From NCBI GenBank assembly GCA_963794155.1, contig CAWCCX010000008.1, positions 248,001-312,000 of the forward strand: DNA of 64,000 nucleotides. Direction: 5' to 3'. The translations under genes and the position numbers were made by a program. A model generated the notes under the pieces. It saw only the letters and a list, made by a program, of their open reading frames with translations. It was not told where the DNA came from and did no database searches. This DNA is from Roseiarcus sp963794155. GTDB lineage: Bacteria > Pseudomonadota > Alphaproteobacteria > Rhizobiales > Beijerinckiaceae. Shown one piece after another: positions 8,530 through 15,288 of the stretch (its first letter is position 1; each line of letters begins with the position of its first letter).

Positions 8530-8735
8530 GTTGAAAAACTCGAATTTCCGCATCGATCACAATTCAGGAGACCGCTGGCGGCCTCGGTGAAAAATTCCTT
8601 AGGGGGTCGGCGGACCGACCGGGTTTGCCGCGTGCGACGCTCCTATATGCCCTGCCGTGAGGAGTATCGGCTGAGTTGACGCGACGCCCGCGAAAACGAG
8701 ATTTTAGCGGTGGCTCAATTTCCGAGTTTTTCAAC
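8530..8735 (+). repeat. MITE copy A (206 bp)
   Basis: A non-coding 206-bp unit with terminal inverted repeats GTTGAAAAACTCG...CGAGTTTTTCAAC. By eye it is identical to copy D at 20847-21052. Its right tip is interrupted directly after TTTTCAACA by IS110 copy 1; the natural flank (CTATTCGTCG) continues on the other side of that element. Confidence 0.88.
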
Positions 8736-8808
8736 ATGGGGTAATGGGCGGGAGCTCTTCCACGAAGGCCGCTACGATCGGCCCGTCATTGGAAGAGGAG
8801 ACCGTTCA

Positions 8809-9822
8809 ATGGACTATTTTGCCGGCCTCGATATCTCGATGGACGAGACCCATATCTGCGTCCTCGACCGCGAAGGTGTGGTGGTTCGCGAAAGCAAAAC
8901 CGACTCGACGGCGGCGGCGATCGCTATCGAATTGGCGAAAGCGCCAGATTGTCGTCGCATCGTGTTTGAGACGGGGCGAATGGCGCCGATCCTGTTTCAC
9001 GGGTTGAGCCAACTGGGCCTTCCCGTGGTATGCGTCGAGAGTCGGCAGGCCTACCAAGCGCTCAGGTCACTGGCGACCCACAAGACCGATCGCAACGACG
9101 CGCGAGGTCTAGCGCATTTGGCCCGTACTGGCTTCTTCAAGCCCGTGCATGTGAAGTCGCTGCAAGCTCATGCGCTCCGGTCGCTGATTAGCGCGCGTAA
9201 GAAGCTTGTCGGCCAGCGAGTAACCTTGGAAAATCAGATCCGAGGCTTGGCGGTTGTGTTCGGGGTTCGGTTGCCACGCGCGCTCACCGCAGCGTTCATC
9301 GATCAGGCTCTCAAGGCAAGCGAGGAGATCGCCGGTCTTTCTGCCGCCATGCGGGGATTGTTTGCGGCACGAACCGCAGTGATGACGGCGGTCGCTGCAA
9401 TCGACGCGGACATGAGACATATGACAAGAGCCTCGGCGGCCTGCCGCCGGCTCATGACCATCCCAGGCGTCGGCCAACTGACAGCGCTCGCGTTTGTGGC
9501 TGCGATCGACGATCCTTTGCGCATCCGCCGATCCAGAGATATTGGCGCTTATCTGGGGCTGGTTCCAAAGCGCCATCAGTCGGGAGAGCTCGACTACACC
9601 GGCGGCATCTCGAAATGCGGGGATGGGCGGGTGCGAACCCTCCTGTACGAGGCCGCCAACGTCATGCTGACCCGCTACAAGGGCCAGCTCAAGCTGAAGG
9701 ACTGGGCCTTCGCCATCGCTAGGCGGTCAACGATGCGCAAGGCGAGGGTTGCTCTGGCTCGCCGCCTCGCGATCATCATGCATGCGATGCTTCGAGACGG
9801 GACGGAGTTCGAGTTCGCCTAA
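8809..9822 (+). CDS. IS110/IS1111 transposase (copy 1)
   Basis: 337 residues from the ATG at 8809, preceded by GGAAGAGGAGACCGTTCA; a longer upstream frame is not needed. The N-terminal RuvC-like DEDD domain shows Asp8 ('FAGLDIS'), Glu54 ('VFETG'), Asp94 and Asp97 ('HKTDRNDARGLAHL'). A coiled region follows, then the Tnp20 domain with 'IPGVGQLTALAFVAAIDDP' and 'SRDIGAYLGLVPKRHQSGE' (about residues 219-260), which holds the catalytic serine region. The protein differs from copy 3 at only one residue that I noticed (Asp32 versus Asn32), so the copies are recent. Confidence 0.95.
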   Translation: MDYFAGLDISMDETHICVLDREGVVVRESKTDSTAAAIAIELAKAPDCRRIVFETGRMAPILFHGLSQLGLPVVCVESRQAYQALRSLATHKTDRNDARGLAHLARTGFFKPVHVKSLQAHALRSLISARKKLVGQRVTLENQIRGLAVVFGVRLPRALTAAFIDQALKASEEIAGLSAAMRGLFAARTAVMTAVAAIDADMRHMTRASAACRRLMTIPGVGQLTALAFVAAIDDPLRIRRSRDIGAYLGLVPKRHQSGELDYTGGISKCGDGRVRTLLYEAANVMLTRYKGQLKLKDWAFAIARRSTMRKARVALARRLAIIMHAMLRDGTEFEFA

Positions 9823-9894
9823 GCCTGCAAGCCACGAGACAGGAGGCCGAATCCAGCTCCCAAGCGGAGCGACGCCCAAGGGAGGGAGCAGACG

Positions 9895-10010
9895 ACGGCG
9901 TGGATTGTGTAGCAGGGGCCAGCCGTTGGCCGACTGCGATTTCAACCGAGCCGCGCTGCACCCAGCTTACCCCATCAAGTGCCGAACGAGCACGCAGAGA
10001 ACGCAGGCAC
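9895..10010 (+). ncRNA. candidate bridge RNA of IS110 copy 1
   Basis: The region follows the transposase. ATTGTGT (9904-9910) and ATTTCAACC (9939-9947) flank the hairpin GGCCA-gccgt-TGGCC (9917-9931). The first is complementary to ACACAAT on the right side of the MITE-tip target, and the second contains TTTCAAC, the left side. TTACCCCAT (9967-9975) and AGAGAAC (9996-10002) flank the hairpin GTGC-cgaacga-GCAC (9979-9993). The former is complementary to ATGGGGTAA at the element's left end, and the latter equals its right end. This is the layout expected of target and donor loops. RNA ends are guesses and expression is not shown. Confidence 0.6.
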
Positions 10011-10075
10011 CCGAAAGCGTCGACACCCGAAGAGCTTCCGCCTTGACCCATTAGAGAACACTATTCGTCGATTTC

Positions 10076-10112
10076 GTTGAAGAACTCGAATTTTCGGATC
10101 GCTCACAATTCT
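10076..10112 (+). repeat. MITE fragment E
   Basis: GTTGAAGAACTCGAATTTT and the following ~18 bases resemble the first 37 bases of MITE A with several changes, then similarity stops. It is a decayed remnant 16 bp from IS110 copy 1. From 10113 to 10342 I see no gene or clear element. Confidence 0.6.
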
Positions 10113-10342
10113 CGAGGCCAGGCACAGGCTTCGATGAAATTTACTCGGGCGCGGCACCCAGCTAAGAGATGACTTCGCCCCTGGTGACCTTCCCATGCAC
10201 TTTGACGGCACAGTCGGCGGTGATGTCGAGACTTGACGCGCAAATGCGAGAATTTGGAGCGAGCGTGTTTTGGGGTTTTTTCAATACAATCCGCAAATAG
10301 CGGCCATTCGCCGACGGCTTCGCGAGGAGGTCAAATCGCGCC

Positions 10343-11544
10343 TCAATCCTTCCGTTGGATCTCGATGCTGCTCGTGTTGGATATGCCGTAGTTCGTGCCG
10401 TTCCAGGTGCTGCTGGCCCCATCCTTGGCGGGAACTTGCGGGTGATAGAAATCCTTCAGGGATGCGGGAAACGGTGGTCCCCCGGAAACAGGCGGCCCGG
10501 TCCCGTTCCATTGCCCTTTTTCGCACGCCGATGTCGTGAACTGGTAGGTCGCTCGCTGCTCCGTGCTAAGCTCCAGTTTGAACAATGGTTCGGGTTCCCG
10601 TTGGAGCGTGCCGCCGATGTTCACGTCGAATTGGTCCGGCGATACACGGCGCGTATGGGTGCAGTTGCCGAGACGCTGCGGAGCATGGGTCATCGTGGCA
10701 AGCCCCTTGCCCTTGATGACACTGCCGTTGCTCCCCACGGCAAAACGGAAGACCACCACCACTGTATCGTTGTAGACGTTGCCTTCGCTGTGGCCCTTGA
10801 AGGTTCCGATCCAGCACTGCGGCAAAAGTCCCGCCGCGCTAATCTGCTCAATGACCCGAAACACGGTGGTCGGATCGGGAACGCCGGCGCCTTCCGTCGT
10901 GAACGTGCCGCCGGGGTCCGCGTCGAGCCCCTCGATTGACTGTCCAGTCGGCTTGTAACCGGTCGTCTTGCAGGTGCTACGATCTTGGATGTTCGTGCAG
11001 GTGACGTAATAGTCGTCGCCCAGCCCGAGGACGTGGCCAACCTCGTGAGCCAATACTCCTGGGTCAACCACACTCCATACGCCATTGAAATCGCGCTGAT
11101 AGGGAAATGGATTGTCGAGCGTCGGCACCTGATCATCTGGCCCAGATGAGTTCCAATAATTATTAGGGTTGTCAGGGTCAAATATGACGTGGTGCCAACC
11201 GGGAGTTTTAAAATTTTCGAGAAACAAAAGTGGCTTAATCTGCAAATCAAGCTTGAATGTGAGGCAGTCTCCTAGCTTGGCGCTCTTGAGCGCCTCGTTC
11301 CAGATGCGGCCGACTTCGCGCTGGACATACTGGGCGGCGTCGACAACTTCACCAGTTTCATTGTCTGTTATTTTTCCCCCGCGAACCCAACGACCTCGAT
11401 CTGAACATGGATAGTCACCGTCGTTCCATCGACAGTGACTGTGGTGCCCCCCACGCTCCCGGACGGCGCAGCGGCGCCGGGAACAGCGGAAATGATCAGA
11501 CACACCGCGATGCCAAGGAAGACGAATTTGCAGAACGGGATCAT
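10343..11544 (-). pseudogene. secreted zincin-type metalloprotease-like protein, frameshifted near its N-terminus
   Basis: The main frame encodes about 340 residues with the zinc motif 'LAHEVGHVLGLGDDYY' (HExxHxxGxxD-like), so it is a probable zinc-dependent peptidase or a toxin-like zincin. A proper start is found in another frame: the ATG at 11544 begins MIPFCKFVFLGIAVCLIISA, a signal peptide. That frame stops shortly after 'IEVVGFAGEK', and the main frame resumes with 'GGKITDNETGEVV'. The switch falls in a run of five C and five T (11371-11380). Replication slippage or a sequence error is likely. Family beyond zincin is not recognised. It is flanked by IS110 copies. Confidence 0.65.
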
Positions 11545-11640
11545 CCGACATTCCGCCAGATTGCTGCCAATTAAGGCCTAGCCTGCGACCGTTTGCCGCT
11601 CACTGGCAAGCCCCAAGCGTCGGCCTAACTGCCACGACCC

Positions 11641-11665
11641 GCGATCGGCCGTTTTACGTCGATAG
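11641..11665 (+). repeat. MITE-flanking sequence beside IS110 copy 2
   Basis: GCGATCGGCCG, then TTTTACGTCGATAG, closely matches the left flank of MITE D at 20821-20845. In the second locus this flank leads straight into the MITE tip; here it leads into IS110 copy 2. This shows the pre-insertion sequence. Confidence 0.7.
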
Positions 11666-11719
11666 TGTTCAAAAATGGGTTAAGGGGGGAGCTCTTCTCG
11701 GTTTTCGACGCCTTGGGAT

Positions 11720-11830
11720 GCCTGTGTTCTCTGCGCGCTCGCAGGCGCTTGATGGGGTAAGCTGGGTACAGGGCGGCGAGGTTGAAAACGCAGTCGGCTG
11801 GTTGGCCGCGTGCGACAGAATCGGCGCCGT
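11720..11830 (-). ncRNA. candidate bridge RNA of IS110 copy 2
   Basis: On the minus strand the segments equivalent to those of copy 1 are ATTCTGT (11815-11821), GTTTTCAACC (11780-11789), TTACCCCAT (11752-11760) and AGAGAAC (11726-11732). The left-target segment matches TTTTCAAC well. The right-target and right-end donor segments have mismatches to the actual flanks, which fits a decayed copy. Confidence 0.4.
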
Positions 11831-11897
11831 GTCTGCTCCCTCCCTGGGTCGTCGCTCCTTGCGGGAGCTGGATGCGTTTGTCTTGCGATTGCTTTGC

Positions 11898-12909
11898 CTA
11901 CGCCGCGAGGAACTCTGTTCCGTCCCGCAGCATGGCGTGCATGATGATTGCGAGACGACGCGCCAAAGCGATACGGGCCTTGCGCATGGTTGATCGCCTG
12001 GCGATTGCGAAGGCCCAGTCCTTCAGCTTGAGCTGGCCCTTGTAGCGGGTCAGCATGACGTTGGCGGCTTCGTACAGCAGGGTCCGCACCCGCCGGTCTC
12101 GGCATTTCGAGATGCCGCCGACATAGTCGACTTCTCCGGACTGATAGCGTTTTGGGACTAGGCCAGATAGGCGCCGACGGCACGCGATCGGTGGATGCGT
12201 GACGGAGGGTCGAACGCGGGACAAAGGCGAGCGCGGTCAGTTGACCGACGCCAGGGATTTTCATGAGCCGACGACAGGCGCCAGAGGCTCTCGTCATGCG
12301 CCTAATGTCGGCGTCGATCGAAGCGACCGCCGTCATAACCGCGGTTCGCGCCGCAATCAGACCCCGCATGGCGGCAGAGAGGCCAGCGATCCCCTCGCTG
12401 ACCTTCAGAGCCTGATCGATGAAGGCGGCGGTGAGCGCGCGAGGAAGCCGAGCCCCGAACACAACGGCCAGGCCCCGGATCTGATTTTCCAAGGTCACGC
12501 GTTGCCCGACCAGCTTCTTGCGCGCGATGATCAGCGAGCGGACGGCGTGGGCCGACAAAGACTTCACGTGCACGGGCTTGAAGAAGCCGGTGCGAGCCAG
12601 ATGCGCCAGCCCTCGCGCATCGTTGCGGTCGGTCTTATGGGTCGCAAGCGACTTGAGCGCCTGGTAGGCCTGCCGGCTCTCGACGCAGACCACGGGGAGG
12701 CCGAGTTGGCTCAACCCGTGGAACAGGATCGGCGCCATGCGCCCGGTCTCAAAGACGATCCGACGGCAGCTCGGCGCTTTCGCCAACTCGTCCGCGATCG
12801 CCTCAGCCATCGATGCCGACTTGCCCTCGTAGACAACAGCTCCATCGCGGTCGACGACGCAGACGTGGGTCTCATCCATTGAGATATCGAGGCCAGCAAA
12901 ATAGTCCAT
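11898..12909 (-). pseudogene. IS110/IS1111 transposase (copy 2), frameshifted
   Basis: It starts with MDYFAGLDISMDETH at 12909 and keeps the DEDD residues. After 'GVGQLTALAFV' (about residue 230) it leaves the family frame near 12200-12220, and the rest ('SGLVPKRYQSGEVDYVGGISKC' onward, ending at 11898) is in another frame. The DEDD domain and the serine-bearing domain are therefore separated, and the protein should be inactive. Confidence 0.88.
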
Positions 12910-12982
12910 CGAACGGTCTCCTCTTCCAAATCACGGCCGATCCTATCGACCTCCGTGGAAGAGCTCCGGCCCATTACCCGAT

Positions 12983-13190
12983 GTTGAAAAACTCGGAAAT
13001 TGAGTGGCCGCGAGAAGATCTCGTTTTCGCGCCCATAGCGGGATCTAAGCCGGTAGTCGCCACGGCAAGCCATATGGGAGGGTCGCACGCGGCAAAGGCG
13101 GCCCGTCCGCCGAACCCCCAAGGAATTTTCCATCGAGGCTGCCAGCGGTCTTCTGAATTGTGATCGAAGCGAAAATCCGAGTTTTTCAAC
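12983..13190 (-). repeat. MITE copy B (208 bp)
   Basis: This is the same family as copies A and D but in the opposite orientation, with many internal differences and a two-base insertion relative to copy C. The tips GTTGAAAAACTCGG and CGAGTTTTTCAAC are conserved. Its left tip is the landing site of IS110 copy 2. The right tip is intact and shows the native flank ACAATACGTCG. Confidence 0.88.
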
Positions 13191-13196
13191 ACAATA

Positions 13197-13252
13197 CGTC
13201 GAATCGGGACGTCCGGTTCCTCAGGACGAATGTCCGCTTCGGCGCGAGACCG
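13197..13252 (+). repeat. 56-bp MITE-associated repeat, copy 1
   Basis: The unit begins CGTCGAATCGGGACG and ends CTTCGGCGCGAGACCG. It recurs at 14788-14843 and 21059-21114, each time a few bases from a MITE right tip or its interrupted equivalent. Here it forms the spacer between MITE B and MITE C. Confidence 0.85.
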
Positions 13253-13458
13253 GTTGAAAAACTCGGAAATTGAGTGACCGCGAGAATCTCGTTTTCGCGC
13301 CCATAGCGGGATCTAAGCCGGTAGTCGCCACGGCAAGCCATATGGGAGGGTCGCACGCGGCAAAGGCGGCCCGTCCGCCGAACCCCCAAGGAATTTTCCA
13401 TCGAGGCTGCCAGCGGTCTTCTGAATTGTGATCGAAGCGAAAATCCGAGTTTTTCAAC
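13253..13458 (-). repeat. MITE copy C (206 bp)
   Basis: Nearly identical to copy B and in the same orientation, starting directly after the 56-bp repeat. Its right tip (TTTTCAACA) is the insertion site of IS110 copy 3. B plus spacer plus C looks like a tandem duplication of a ~270-bp unit. Confidence 0.88.
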
Positions 13459-13530
13459 ATGGGGTAATGGGCGGAGCTCTTCCACGAAGGCCGCTACGAT
13501 CGGCCCGTCATTGGAAGAGGAGACCGTTCA

Positions 13531-14544
13531 ATGGACTATTTTGCCGGCCTCGATATCTCGATGGACGAGACCCATATCTGCGTCCTCGACCGCGAAGGTG
13601 TGGTGGTTCGCGAAAGCAAAACCAACTCGACGGCGGCGGCGATCGCTATCGAATTGGCGAAAGCGCCAGATTGTCGTCGCATCGTGTTTGAGACGGGGCG
13701 AATGGCGCCGATCCTGTTTCACGGGTTGAGCCAACTGGGCCTTCCCGTGGTATGCGTCGAGAGTCGGCAGGCCTACCAAGCGCTCAGGTCACTGGCGACC
13801 CACAAGACCGATCGCAACGACGCGCGAGGTCTAGCGCATTTGGCCCGTACTGGCTTCTTCAAGCCCGTGCATGTGAAGTCGCTGCAAGCTCATGCGCTCC
13901 GGTCGCTGATTAGCGCGCGTAAGAAGCTTGTCGGCCAGCGAGTAACCTTGGAAAATCAGATCCGAGGCTTGGCGGTTGTGTTCGGGGTTCGGTTGCCACG
14001 CGCGCTCACCGCAGCGTTCATCGATCAGGCTCTCAAGGCAAGCGAGGAGATCGCCGGTCTTTCTGCCGCCATGCGGGGATTGTTTGCGGCACGAACCGCA
14101 GTGATGACGGCGGTCGCTGCAATCGACGCGGACATGAGACATATGACAAGAGCCTCGGCGGCCTGCCGCCGGCTCATGACCATCCCAGGCGTCGGCCAAC
14201 TGACAGCGCTCGCGTTTGTGGCTGCGATCGACGATCCTTTGCGCATCCGCCGATCCAGAGATATTGGCGCTTATCTGGGGCTGGTTCCAAAGCGCCATCA
14301 GTCGGGAGAGCTCGACTACACCGGCGGCATCTCGAAATGCGGGGATGGGCGGGTGCGAACCCTCCTGTACGAGGCCGCCAACGTCATGCTGACCCGCTAC
14401 AAGGGCCAGCTCAAGCTGAAGGACTGGGCCTTCGCCATCGCTAGGCGGTCAACGATGCGCAAGGCGAGGGTTGCTCTGGCTCGCCGCCTCGCGATCATCA
14501 TGCATGCGATGCTTCGAGACGGGACGGAGTTCGAGTTCGCCTAA
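13531..14544 (+). CDS. IS110/IS1111 transposase (copy 3)
   Basis: 337 residues, intact. It has Asp8, Glu54, Asp94 and Asp97 of the DEDD domain and the C-terminal 'GAYLGLVPKRHQSGE' segment, as in copy 1. The start has the upstream GGAAGAGGAG site. Together with the intact ends this copy looks active. Confidence 0.95.
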   Translation: MDYFAGLDISMDETHICVLDREGVVVRESKTNSTAAAIAIELAKAPDCRRIVFETGRMAPILFHGLSQLGLPVVCVESRQAYQALRSLATHKTDRNDARGLAHLARTGFFKPVHVKSLQAHALRSLISARKKLVGQRVTLENQIRGLAVVFGVRLPRALTAAFIDQALKASEEIAGLSAAMRGLFAARTAVMTAVAAIDADMRHMTRASAACRRLMTIPGVGQLTALAFVAAIDDPLRIRRSRDIGAYLGLVPKRHQSGELDYTGGISKCGDGRVRTLLYEAANVMLTRYKGQLKLKDWAFAIARRSTMRKARVALARRLAIIMHAMLRDGTEFEFA

Positions 14545-14616
14545 GCCTGCAAGCCACGAGACAGGAGGCCGAATCCAGCTCCCAAGCGGAGCGACGCCCA
14601 AGGGAGGGAGCAGACG

Positions 14617-14732
14617 ACGGCGTGGATTGTGTAGCAGGGGCCAGCCGTTGGCCGACTGCGATTTCAACCGAGCCGCGCTGCACCCAGCTTACCCCATCAA
14701 GTGCCGAACGAGCACGCAGAGAACGCAGGCAC
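14617..14732 (+). ncRNA. candidate bridge RNA of IS110 copy 3
   Basis: The sequence equals the copy 1 candidate, shifted by 4722 bp: the left-target segment is at 14661-14669 and the right-end donor segment at 14689-14697. For this copy the right-target segment ATTGTGT is perfectly complementary to ACACAAT in its own empty site, whereas copy 1 has one mismatch to its site. Confidence 0.6.
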
Positions 14733-14787
14733 CCGAAAGCGTCGACACCCGAAGAGCTTCCGCCTTGACCCATTAGAGAACACAATA

Positions 14788-14843
14788 CGTCGAATCGGGA
14801 CGTCCGGTTCCTCAGGACGAATGTCCGCTTCGGCGCGAGACCG
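14788..14843 (+). repeat. 56-bp MITE-associated repeat, copy 2
   Basis: Same unit as 13197-13252, now to the right of IS110 copy 3. It is the native right flank of MITE C. Confidence 0.85.
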
Positions 14844-14898
14844 GTCAGGCTGATTGAGTTTTGACCTTGGAGCGTATTGCAATTGGGCGTGCGCGGTT

Positions 14899-14951
14899 CG
14901 CTCCACCTCGTCCTGAGCCGGCGGCGCAGCCGCGGTGTCGAAGGGCGGTCC
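14899..14951. repeat. REP-like GC-rich palindromic repeat
   Basis: CACCTCGTCCTGAGCCGGC and GGCGCAGCCGCGGTGTCGAAGG form an imperfect palindrome of a type often scattered between genes in Hyphomicrobiales. The rest of 14844-15288 contains no gene that I can support. Confidence 0.5.
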
Positions 14952-15097
14952 AGCGCGCGCCCAACAGCGCCAACTCCTCGAGGCGCGAGGAGGTCGTATG
15001 ATTCCATCAAACAGTAACGCGCTCGGCGGTTTGTGAACATTTGATCTAAGCCGCGCGGTCCTTTCTTGGGCTGGCCTCAAATACAACTAACGAGTTG

Positions 15098-15113
15098 TGT
15101 GATGGTCATCACA
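15098..15113. promoter_or_regulatory. CRP-type palindrome upstream of the DUF2235 gene
   Basis: TGTGATGGTCATCACA is a perfect palindrome that fits TGTGA-N6-TCACA, the classic CRP/FNR-superfamily half-site arrangement. It lies 175 bp upstream of the gene at 15289. Whether this organism's CRP-like proteins use this sequence is not known. Confidence 0.5.
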
Positions 15114-15288
15114 GTCGCTTCAGGAGCCTTATGCACTGTTCCGCCTCGGCGGCGAGAAATTGTCTCCAAAAGTCAGGATTTATGAATGCTTAGACCGTCA
15201 CGTCCAATTGGCAAGCGATCAGATATACCGTTAAGGCGCCGCAACTGAACTGCGTGGGGAGGCGTCTGCAAAAACGCTTGGGGGGCTG

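Larger units (their letters stand above)
8737..10060 (+). mobile_element. IS110-family (IS1111 group) element, copy 1
   Basis: About 1324 bp, inserted in the right tip of MITE A. The junctions are TTTTCAACA|TGGGGTAATGGG on the left and TTAGAGAACA|CTATTCG on the right, so four bases (AACA) are common to both and the exact crossover lies within them. Typical IS1111-group features are a short 5' end (about 72 bp) before the transposase and a long 3' non-coding end (about 238 bp). Subterminal inverted repeats are related to TAATGGG and GGAGCTCTTC. There is no target duplication, as expected for this family. Confidence 0.85.
11666..12981 (-). mobile_element. IS110-family (IS1111 group) element, copy 2 (diverged)
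   Basis: About 1316 bp on the minus strand, inserted at the tip of MITE B. Read on its own strand, the junctions are TTTTTCAACA|TCGGGTAATGGG and TTTTTGAACA|CTATCGACG, the same target position as copies 1 and 3. The sequence is clearly diverged from those two copies, and its transposase is broken, so it is an older insertion. Confidence 0.82.
13460..14782 (+). mobile_element. IS110-family (IS1111 group) element, copy 3
   Basis: About 1323 bp, nearly identical to copy 1. I noticed one missing G in the 5' end and one base change in the transposase. It is inserted in the tip of MITE C: TTTTCAACA|TGGGGTAATGGG on the left and TTAGAGAACA|CAATACGTCG on the right. The reconstructed empty site TTTTCAACACAATACG is exactly what is seen at the intact right tip of MITE B. 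Confidence 0.87.

Noticed and set aside
11371..11380. Programmed -1 frameshift in the zincin gene
   Set aside because: The coding-strand run GGGGGAAAAAT does not give a standard X XXY YYZ slippery heptamer in the entry frame, and no stimulatory structure is obvious.
12974..13460. Small open frames inside MITE copies (for example a 72-79 residue frame starting MLKNSDFRFDHNS)
   Set aside because: They depend on the repeat tips, are not preserved between copies A/D and B/C, and have no family similarity.
8737..14782. IS110 copies 1 and 3 as a composite transposon
   Set aside because: IS110-type elements insert singly at a fixed site. Each copy has its own MITE tip junctions, so independent insertion or local duplication explains the data better.
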